From JBHGAV01 sp041946685 (GTDB taxonomy: Bacteria > Acidobacteriota > Terriglobia > Bryobacterales > Bryobacteraceae), in assembly GCA_041946685.1 (NCBI GenBank), contig JBHGAV010000011.1:18452-82451 (forward strand): 64,000 nt of DNA. Direction: 5' to 3'. Shown in pieces: positions 6,877 to 14,013 of the stretch; the stretch's first letter is position 1, and each line of letters begins with the position of its first letter. Made by a program: the position numbers and the translations under genes. The notes beneath the pieces are model-generated. The model worked only from the letters and a program-made list of their open reading frames with translations, was not told where the DNA came from and did no database searches.

Positions 6877-8592
6877 ATGCGTTGGAGCGCACTATTCATC
6901 CCCACTTTGCGGGAGAACCCCGCTGAGGCCGAAGTCGCCAGCCACCAGTTGCTGCTGCGCGCAGGCTATGTCCGGCAGCTCGCCGCCGGCATTTATAGCT
7001 ACCTCTTTCTGGCGCAGCGGTCGCTGCTCAAGATCATCCAGATCGTTCGCCAGGAAATGGACGCCATCGGAGCCCAGGAGATGCTCCTGCCGGCCCTGAA
7101 TCCCGCCGAGGCGTGGCAGGAATCGGGCCGCTGGGACGTCATGGGCGCCAACATGTTCCGCCTGAAAGATCGCTTTCAGCACGACCTGTGCCTGGGCATG
7201 ACCCACGAAGAAGTCATGACCATCCTCGCCCGCGGCGAGCTGAGGAGCTACAAGCAATTGCCGCAGATCTGGTACCAGATACAGACCAAGTTCCGCGACG
7301 AGCCGCGTCCCAAGTCGGGCCTGCTGCGCGTGCGGCAGTTCATCATGAAGGACTCCTACACCTTCGACATGGACGCCGCCGGGCTCGACGCGGCTTACGA
7401 GAAGCACTACCGGGCCTACTGCCGGATCTTCGACCGGTGCGGCCTGAAGTACGTCGCCGTCGAGGCTCATTCCGGCGCCATGGGCGGAAGCCAGTCGCAC
7501 GAGTTCATGGTCTCGACCGACGCCGGCGAGGACTACGTGGCCCAATGCCCCGCGTGCGGGTATGCGGCAAACCTGGAGAAGGCCGAGTCTGTCGCGTCTC
7601 CCCCCGAAGCCCCCGACCCCGAAGGCGACCTGTCGCCGGAGCCCTTCCACACTCCCGGCCGCAAGACCATCGCCGAAGTGGCCGAGTTCACGGGCCTCCC
7701 GGAGACATCCCAGATGAAGAGCCTGGTGATGGTGGCCGGGGGAGAGCTCCTGTTGGTTCTGGTGCGTGGCGACCACTCCCTGAGCGAGACGAAACTGGCC
7801 GGCTTGACCGGCGCCGCCGACCTGCGGCCCGCCCATCCTGAGGAGATACGGGAGCGCTTCGGGGCGGATGCCGGCTCTCTCGGCCCGGTCGGCCTGCCCA
7901 GGATGCGAATCCTGGCTGACCTGGCGCTTCAGGGGCGCCGGAACATGATCGCCGGCGCCAACCGCGACGATTACCACCTTCGCCACGTCACCCCGGGGGA
8001 GGACTTTGCGCCGGAGTGGCACGACCTCAGACAGGTCGCGGCGGGCGACGGCTGCAAGCGGTGCGGCCGACCCCTCCAGGTGCTCAAGACGGTCGAGATC
8101 GGCCACATCTTTAAGCTCGGGTACAAGTATTCGGAGAGCATGGGGCTGCGCGTGCTTGGCCCCGACGGTGCAGAGGTCACGCCCATCATGGGCTCCTATG
8201 GGATCGGTATCGAGCGCATTCTGTGCGCGGCCGTCGAGTTGTATCACGACGCCGACGGCATGGCGCTGCCGCCCTCGATCGCCCCGTTCCAGGTGGTGGT
8301 TACGCCGGTGAACATCTCGGATCCGGTGCAGCGCGACGCCGCCGAGGCGATCTACAAAAAGTGCCTCGGGGCGGGGCTCGACGCCCTCCTGGACGATCGC
8401 GACGAGCGCCCCGGCGTCAAGTTCAAGGACGCGGATCTGATCGGGATCCCCTTCCGTATTACGGTCGGCAAGAAGCTGGCCCAGGGCAAGGTGGAGGTGC
8501 TCACGCGCCGCACCCGGCAATCGGCCGACGTCGCCGTGGACGACGCGCCGGGATACGTCTCCAGCGCGGTATGCTCGGAGCATGGAGCCTGA
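6877..8592 (+). CDS. proS: Prolyl-tRNA synthetase ProS
   Basis: A 571-residue class II aminoacyl-tRNA synthetase of the bacterial type. It has the N-terminal catalytic core (motif 2 around FRDEPRPKSGLLRVRQFIMKD; motif 3 GSYGIGIERILCA), an inserted editing (INS) domain at about 235-385, and a C-terminal anticodon-binding domain from about 470 (FQVVVTPVN, LLDDRDERPGVKFKDAD). The length is typical. The 3' end overlaps the following small gene by 11 bp. Confidence 0.97.
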   Translation: MRWSALFIPTLRENPAEAEVASHQLLLRAGYVRQLAAGIYSYLFLAQRSLLKIIQIVRQEMDAIGAQEMLLPALNPAEAWQESGRWDVMGANMFRLKDRFQHDLCLGMTHEEVMTILARGELRSYKQLPQIWYQIQTKFRDEPRPKSGLLRVRQFIMKDSYTFDMDAAGLDAAYEKHYRAYCRIFDRCGLKYVAVEAHSGAMGGSQSHEFMVSTDAGEDYVAQCPACGYAANLEKAESVASPPEAPDPEGDLSPEPFHTPGRKTIAEVAEFTGLPETSQMKSLVMVAGGELLLVLVRGDHSLSETKLAGLTGAADLRPAHPEEIRERFGADAGSLGPVGLPRMRILADLALQGRRNMIAGANRDDYHLRHVTPGEDFAPEWHDLRQVAAGDGCKRCGRPLQVLKTVEIGHIFKLGYKYSESMGLRVLGPDGAEVTPIMGSYGIGIERILCAAVELYHDADGMALPPSIAPFQVVVTPVNISDPVQRDAAEAIYKKCLGAGLDALLDDRDERPGVKFKDADLIGIPFRITVGKKLAQGKVEVLTRRTRQSADVAVDDAPGYVSSAVCSEHGA

Positions 8593-8896
8593 ACAGGAGT
8601 CTCCGCAGTCCCCGGATACATCGGACGACCTCGACCTGGTGCCGGTGTTCAGTTCCGACAAGCACACTTCCGAAATGGAAGCCCTGGCCATTCAGGGCGT
8701 CCTGGAGGCGGGCGGCATCTCCTCCATCATTGTGGGGGGCGGAGTCATCCCGAGCCTGCCCTATGAGGTGCGTGTCCCGAAAGCGAAGCTGGAGGAGGCC
8801 TTGACCCTGATAGCCGAATCCGAGGCCGCCGGCCCAAGAGGCGCGGAGGAAGCCGAGCAGGCAGCGGAGGGCTCAGGGCAGACGCCCAGTGTCTAG
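8582..8896 (+). CDS. DUF2007-domain small protein
   Basis: A 104-residue acidic protein overlapping proS by 11 bp, so probably co-translated. Residues about 20-82 match the DUF2007 'putative signal transducing protein' pattern: LVPVFSSDKHTSEMEALAIQGVLEAGGI, a Gly-rich turn, then YEVRVPKAKLEEALTLIAE. The C-terminal tail is low-complexity Glu/Gly/Ala. The role in this family is undefined. It ends 24 bp inside the 3' end of convergent comEC. Confidence 0.7.
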   Translation: MEPEQESPQSPDTSDDLDLVPVFSSDKHTSEMEALAIQGVLEAGGISSIIVGGGVIPSLPYEVRVPKAKLEEALTLIAESEAAGPRGAEEAEQAAEGSGQTPSV

Positions 8897-11368
8897 TTCG
8901 ATCCGGTTGCCGTCGGTCCGAATGCGGACGAGACCCAGCAGGTCTGTCCTCAGGGGCATAGCCCTCCAGGATTCCAGCCTCTCAAGAACATCCCGGTGGG
9001 GGTGGCCGTACGAATTGGCGTAGCCCACGGAAATCACTGCTAAGACCGGCCTTACCCCGGCAAGCATGGCGTCTCCCGTTGACCTACGGCTGCCATGGTG
9101 GGGAACCTTCAGCACATCAGCCCTTTTGAATTGGCCGCCCGCCGCCAGCAGCGCTTCGGTGCTCGGGTCCATGTCCCCCGTCATGAGCACCGCCCGATTC
9201 CCGTAACGCAGAGACCAAACGAGCGAGTCCGCATCCGGGCTCTTGGCCCGATTGATTGGGTCTGACGCCGGCGCCAGCACGGAGATGGTTGCGCCCGCAA
9301 ATTCGAAGTTCTCACCCCCGGCCAAGCGGCGCACCGTCACAGGGCTCCCTCGAATCGATCCCAGCAGCGGTTGCATCTGCTCCGCGGAAACAGAGAACCC
9401 TATCCATATCTCCCGCGGGTGGAAGTTGCGCACGACAGCGGGGATGCCGCCGGCGTGGTCGTGGTGGAGGTGGGAGATCGCAACCACGTCCAGCCTCTTG
9501 ATGGAGCGTGTCCAAAGGTAGGGCGATACGATGTCCTCTCCGCTGTCAAGTGCGCTCGGGCGGCCGCCGTAGGACGCAAATCCTCCCGCATCGACCAGCA
9601 TCGTCTTTCCGCCGGGAAACGCGATGAAGAAGGCGTCCCCCTGGCCTACGTCGATTGCCGTGAACTCGAGTTGGCCGGCCCTGACCTTGGGCGCAAACGG
9701 GTGCGCGACCAATACGCCGAGCAGCAGCGCTACAGCCGCGCCCGCCAGCAACCGCCAGCGTGCTCGCCACCGGCCGGACAGAGCCAACACAACGAGCGAG
9801 GCGGACAGACACGCACCCAGCCAGAGAGGCGGGTCGGGAATCCGCCACGCGGACTCCCAACTCGCATGCCATTCCACCACCTTCCGGGAGAGGGCGAGCA
9901 GCCACCCCGCCAGGTCCGCCGCCCACTTCCAGCCCGTGAATACTCCCAGAAAGCCGGCGGGCACGACCAGGGACAGGAGGGGGACGACAGCCATGTTCGC
10001 CGAAAGCCCGGAAAAGGAGACGCGGTGGAAGTAGACCGCCATGGGAAGAGCCAGCCCCACTTGCACGGAAGCCGAAACCACGGCCAACTCGTAGAAGTAG
10101 AAGAGGCCGCGCAGCAGGATCGCCGTGAGCCGCGACACCCATCGCTCCGGGATTGCTGTCCACAGGGAGGCGGTCTGGGAGAGCAGCCGCAGCTCCACCC
10201 GGAAAGCCGCGGCGCGAGGCTCAAGGTGAACGTCCCGGTCCTGGTCTTCGAGACCGGCCATGGCCCGGACAAGGGGGGCCGAAGTTCTCTCCAGGATGGG
10301 GACGGCCAGAGCCGCGATGGCGATCACGCACAGGAAGGAGAGCTGGAAGCTTGCCTCAAAAAGCTGCGGCGGGTCCACGACCAGGAAACCGATGGCTACG
10401 GCCGCCACCAGGTTCAGCAAGCGCTGGCGGCGATACAGGTACCGGGCGGCAAGGAACAGCGAGAGCCCCGCGGCCGCCCGCACCAGCGGCGTCTGACACC
10501 CGGTGACAAAGGTGTAGACCCAGGCGCAAGCGGTAGCGGCTGCCAGCGGCAGCAGTTCCCCCAGCGGCAGCAGCTTCAGGACGAGGAAGATTATCGCCGT
10601 CAGAGCCGTTAGGTGCATACCGGAGATCACCAGCGCGTGATACGTGCCTGTCAGGCGGTACTGATCGCTCCAGCTCTCCTCAACTTTGGAGTCTTCCCCG
10701 ATCAACAACGCCTGCATCATGCCCGTCTGGTACGGCTGGCCCGCGTACAGTTGCTCCAGCCGCTCCAGGGCGGTGGCGCGAAGCCCGAAAATCAGCCGGT
10801 TGAACCGGGTGCCGCACTCACCGGGCAGAACACGAAGGTTCGACTTCGCGCCGGCCGAAGCGGTCCAGTAGATGTGCTTCCGCGCCAGATAGCCGGCATA
10901 GTCGAAGGCGCCGGGATTGCCGAAGTTGCGCGGCCGGCGCAGGCTCGCCTCCAGTTCGACCTTCTGTCCGTACCTGAGTGCGGGAGGAGGCTCGCCCGGC
11001 CGCTGGTAGAGGTTCACGCGCACGCGGGCGTACGGTTCCAGTTCCAGGACAAACTGCTCGCGGTTTGGGAAGAGAACGGGCGGCTGGACGACGCAACCCG
11101 ATAGCAGCAGCACTTCTCGTGACCCGGCGTCGATCTCGGGGGCTGGCCCGGGACGGTGAAGCAACTCGGCCGCCACCCCTGCAAACAGCACCGCCAGCCA
11201 AACTGACAGACGCACCAAAGCCGGGCTTCTTGCTGCGCGGCTCGCTACGGCCAGCACCAGGAAGACGGCTATGATAATCGCCAGTTCCCGGCTCCCGAAA
11301 TCGACGAACCGGCCAGCGGCGATCCCTGCGGCCAGGCACACCGCCGGTACGAGCAACGGGTGACGCAA
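8873..11368 (-). CDS. comEC: ComEC/Rec2 DNA-uptake channel
   Basis: An 831-residue polytopic membrane protein that carries single-stranded DNA across the inner membrane during transformation. It has an N-terminal DUF4131 region with membrane segments and an OB-like loop (about 1-190), the Competence domain with ISGMHL at about 245-250, and several further helices to about 560. A C-terminal metallo-beta-lactamase domain carries AISHLHHDHAGG and a later LMTGDMD and VPHHGS. The length is typical for a full ComEC. Other competence genes are not in the window. It follows the PfkB gene by 52 bp on the same strand. Confidence 0.93.
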   Translation of the reverse strand: MRHPLLVPAVCLAAGIAAGRFVDFGSRELAIIIAVFLVLAVASRAARSPALVRLSVWLAVLFAGVAAELLHRPGPAPEIDAGSREVLLLSGCVVQPPVLFPNREQFVLELEPYARVRVNLYQRPGEPPPALRYGQKVELEASLRRPRNFGNPGAFDYAGYLARKHIYWTASAGAKSNLRVLPGECGTRFNRLIFGLRATALERLEQLYAGQPYQTGMMQALLIGEDSKVEESWSDQYRLTGTYHALVISGMHLTALTAIIFLVLKLLPLGELLPLAAATACAWVYTFVTGCQTPLVRAAAGLSLFLAARYLYRRQRLLNLVAAVAIGFLVVDPPQLFEASFQLSFLCVIAIAALAVPILERTSAPLVRAMAGLEDQDRDVHLEPRAAAFRVELRLLSQTASLWTAIPERWVSRLTAILLRGLFYFYELAVVSASVQVGLALPMAVYFHRVSFSGLSANMAVVPLLSLVVPAGFLGVFTGWKWAADLAGWLLALSRKVVEWHASWESAWRIPDPPLWLGACLSASLVVLALSGRWRARWRLLAGAAVALLLGVLVAHPFAPKVRAGQLEFTAIDVGQGDAFFIAFPGGKTMLVDAGGFASYGGRPSALDSGEDIVSPYLWTRSIKRLDVVAISHLHHDHAGGIPAVVRNFHPREIWIGFSVSAEQMQPLLGSIRGSPVTVRRLAGGENFEFAGATISVLAPASDPINRAKSPDADSLVWSLRYGNRAVLMTGDMDPSTEALLAAGGQFKRADVLKVPHHGSRRSTGDAMLAGVRPVLAVISVGYANSYGHPHRDVLERLESWRAMPLRTDLLGLVRIRTDGNRIELDTGRLP

Positions 11369-11373
11369 GAGTC

Positions 11374-11401
11374 CCTACGTAGGTAGTGGCCGGGAACCGG
11401 C
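11374..11401. repeat. Palindrome and hairpin in the pfkB-comEC spacer
   Basis: CCTACGTAGG (11374-11383) is a perfect palindrome, and GCCGG-GAA-CCGGC (11389-11401) is a short hairpin. No T-tract follows in the transcribed (minus) direction, so neither is a convincing terminator. Confidence 0.3.
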
Positions 11402-11420
11402 TCCCGCTCTCCGCAAATCT

Positions 11421-12350
11421 CTAGGAGATCGTCCGCACTTCCACCCTCTGGTAGACCTCCCGAGTCTGGTCGTGCGTGGCGAAGGTCACGCCCGGCAGCA
11501 TGGCCGACGCCGTTCCCGCGGCAACGGCCCAGCGCAGAGCGTCGGCAAAATCGTTGTTCTGCGACATCGCCCAGGTGAAGGCAGCGACCAGCGCGTCCCC
11601 GGCCCCGATCGGGCACACGACTTCGACGCGGGGCGGGATGGCTTCCAGCAGCTTCCCTTGCGAAGCGCCCATGGCGCCTCGGCTCCCCAGGGACAGAATG
11701 ACCGATTCCGGTCCCATCTGCCGGATGCGCCCCACGGCCTCGACGAAGTTGCTCCTGGTGAGGAGGGCGCGGTTCAGGAGCCTCTCGGCCTCCTGCTGGT
11801 TGGGTGCAACCACCGTTGGTCCCGCCTCAACGCCTTCCCGGAGAGGCTCGCCATCTGTGTCGAGAAGAGCCTTGACGCCGCGCTCGCGCGCCATCTTCAC
11901 CAGACGGGAGTAAAGGCTGGGAGACACGGTCGGGGGAAGACTGCCGCAGATCAACAGCCAGGATGCCCCCGCCAGTCTCTCGCTGACCATGGCTTCCAGC
12001 CGGCCGATCTCCGGCTTGGTCATGGGCGGTCCCAACTCATTCAGCTTCACGGTGAGACCGGTCTTGTCGCTGATAGTGAGATTGGTCCGGATCTCATGCT
12101 TGATCCGAACCACGTGCACCGGAAAACCGCACCCGGCGAGCAACTGTTCGAAACGCGCTCCCGCCTTCCCGCCGGAAGGGACGATGGCGGCGGTTGGACC
12201 ACCGAACGAGTGAATCACGTACGATGCGTTGATGCCCCGGCCACCGGCCGATTCGCTGCGCGAAAGGATATAGGCCCGATCCTCAAAAACCAGGTGATCG
12301 GCCGTCACGTTCTTGTCGACCGCGGGATTGACGGTGAGAGTGAGTATCAA
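11421..12350 (-). CDS. PfkB-family sugar kinase (1-phosphofructokinase/tagatose-6-phosphate kinase type)
   Basis: A 309-residue ribokinase-fold kinase. The N-terminus ILTLTVNPAVDKNV and the early SAGGRGINASY signature place it with the hexose-phosphate branch (FruK/LacC/PfkB). The C-terminal signature PIGAGDALVAAF supplies the catalytic aspartate. No PTS or sugar transporter is adjacent, so the exact substrate is open. The family-consistent start is TTG 12350; its GGAG lies only about 1 nt upstream, so the start is uncertain. Divergent from the EamA transporter gene. Confidence 0.85.
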   Translation of the reverse strand: MILTLTVNPAVDKNVTADHLVFEDRAYILSRSESAGGRGINASYVIHSFGGPTAAIVPSGGKAGARFEQLLAGCGFPVHVVRIKHEIRTNLTISDKTGLTVKLNELGPPMTKPEIGRLEAMVSERLAGASWLLICGSLPPTVSPSLYSRLVKMARERGVKALLDTDGEPLREGVEAGPTVVAPNQQEAERLLNRALLTRSNFVEAVGRIRQMGPESVILSLGSRGAMGASQGKLLEAIPPRVEVVCPIGAGDALVAAFTWAMSQNNDFADALRWAVAAGTASAMLPGVTFATHDQTREVYQRVEVRTIS

Positions 12351-12391
12351 GCTCCGATTTTATCAGCCAGCGGGCGTGCTAATCTGGCGGC

Positions 12392-13300
12392 TTGCAGGAT
12401 CATCCGCATTTCAAAGCCTATCTGGCGCTGGCTGCCATTTGCTTCTTTTGGGGGACCACGTACCTCGGCATCCGGATCGCGCTGGAATCGTTTCCGCCCA
12501 TCACCATGGTGAGCGTGCGCTTCCTTCTCTCCGGCGGCCTGATGCTGGCCGGCGCCCTCATCGTGCGGGCGCACCTGCCGCGCGGCAGGGAGCTGATGCT
12601 GACGGCCTTGAACGGTGTACTCATCCTCGGCGTCGGCAATAGTTGCCTCACCATAGCCGAGCTATGGATACCCAGCGGACTGGCGGCCCTTATCATCACG
12701 GCTGCCCCGCTGTGGATGGTGGGCACCGATGCCATTCTGCCGGGTGGCGAGCGGCTGCGCGCGCTGACGGTCGCGGGCATTCTCGTCGGGGCAGCCGGGG
12801 TCGTGCTGCTGGTTGCCCCACGCGGGCTTGGTCAAGCCGGCGGCCGTCTCCTCTGGGGAGCGTTCTTTCTTTTGCAGGTGGCGAACTTCTGCTGGAGCTT
12901 CGGCTCCATCCGCCAGCGCAGAATGAGGGGAGGCGTGCATCCCATCGTCAGCGGGGCCATACAGCAACTGGCGGCGGGCCTGGCCTGCCTCCCGTTCACG
13001 CTGCTGGAGCGCGGCCAGCCGGTTCACTGGACGCTTCGAGGCGCTGGAGCCGTGCTGTATCTGGTCGTCTTCGGTTCCATTGTGGGTTACAGCGCCTACG
13101 TTTACGCGCTGGACAAGCTGCCGGTCGCGTTGGTGTCCATATACACTTACATCAACCCCATTGTGGCGGTCTGGCTGGGCTGGCTTTTCTACCGCGAGCC
13201 TTTTGGATGGAGCGATGCCACCGGCATGGCGGTCATCTTCCTGGGGGTAGCGGTCGTGAAGCGTTCCAGTCCGGCCCCGACGGCCGTCGAGGTGGACTAA
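12392..13300 (+). CDS. EamA/DMT-superfamily transporter
   Basis: A 302-residue inner-membrane protein with about ten transmembrane segments in two EamA repeats. The first starts ALAAICFFWGTTYLGIRIA; the second spans about 155-295 and contains SIVGYSAYVYALDKLPVAL and YINPIVAVWLGWLFYREPF. It is probably a metabolite or drug exporter of RhaT/YdcZ-like type; the substrate cannot be read. It starts at TTG 12392, and no better start is available before the first helix. It converges with the zinc-ribbon gene with a 4-bp overlap. Confidence 0.88.
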   Translation: MQDHPHFKAYLALAAICFFWGTTYLGIRIALESFPPITMVSVRFLLSGGLMLAGALIVRAHLPRGRELMLTALNGVLILGVGNSCLTIAELWIPSGLAALIITAAPLWMVGTDAILPGGERLRALTVAGILVGAAGVVLLVAPRGLGQAGGRLLWGAFFLLQVANFCWSFGSIRQRRMRGGVHPIVSGAIQQLAAGLACLPFTLLERGQPVHWTLRGAGAVLYLVVFGSIVGYSAYVYALDKLPVALVSIYTYINPIVAVWLGWLFYREPFGWSDATGMAVIFLGVAVVKRSSPAPTAVEVD

Positions 13301-13932
13301 TCCCTGCCGAGCAGCTTAGCGCCCAAGGCGCCGCCCAGCGCGGGTACGAACGTCGAGGTGAGGAACAGCCAAAACAGCATCCCAAGGATCTTCACCGGGT
13401 TCTGAAACACCTCGACAGCCTCTTGTATGCTCGCCTCCGGCATTCCCATGGCCGCCAGCTGTTCCTTCATGTGCGTGATCATGCTCCCGTCCTGCACAAC
13501 GACGGCGAGGGCCGCGAAGCTGATCGTAAAAAGCACCGTGAAGATTACGAAACAGAACAAGCCCGTGATCCAGCCCATCCTGGCGCCTCCGCGCACCTCC
13601 ACCGGGTAGCCGCTCCGCTTGCGATACAGGTACACGGCAAAAAGCCCCGCGCCGAGAAGGAACGCCAGGCGTATGAGCGGATGCAAGGGCAGCGAGCTGG
13701 CCAGGAACGCGAGTGAGCCGGCCAGCAAGCCCACTCGCACGGCGATCGAATTCCGGAAACCGATTTCCGGCGGCGCCGCGCCCGCCGCGGGGCTCATGAC
13801 CGGCGGCGGGAGATCACGCCAGGCTGGCGGCGACTCCGCCAGCACCGGCTCTTCCCTCTGCGGCTTGCCGCATTTGTGGCAAAAACGCGCGTCGGGGGGC
13901 AACTCAGCGCCGCATGTGCAGAAATCGGCCAC
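13297..13932 (-). CDS. Zinc-ribbon membrane protein
   Basis: A 211-residue protein starting at GTG 13932. The N-terminal double-Cys knuckle (CTCGAELPPDARFCHKCG) is a zinc-ribbon of the DUF/zinc_ribbon_2 kind. A Pro-rich linker leads to about four hydrophobic segments (about 72-90, 96-112, 128-152, 183-208). Similar zinc-ribbon plus membrane proteins are widespread and mostly uncharacterised. Upstream in-frame codons lack the family look. It is divergent from the Omp85 gene (81 bp between starts). Confidence 0.72.
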   Translation of the reverse strand: MADFCTCGAELPPDARFCHKCGKPQREEPVLAESPPAWRDLPPPVMSPAAGAAPPEIGFRNSIAVRVGLLAGSLAFLASSLPLHPLIRLAFLLGAGLFAVYLYRKRSGYPVEVRGGARMGWITGLFCFVIFTVLFTISFAALAVVVQDGSMITHMKEQLAAMGMPEASIQEAVEVFQNPVKILGMLFWLFLTSTFVPALGGALGAKLLGRD

Positions 13933-14013
13933 CCGTCCAGTGTCCCGCAACCGGGGCGCTGCAAGCAACGCGCCCGCGGCGTTCGGCCCAACAGCCACAA
14001 TCGTTGCAGTATC

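Noticed and set aside
6892..8691. Near 600-codon minus-strand frame opposite proS
   Set aside because: The plus frame has all class II synthetase motifs; the antisense product has no recognisable domain.
8873..11368. Active competence locus
   Set aside because: comEC stands alone here; no pilus or comEA/dprA genes are visible in the window, so transformation ability cannot be claimed.
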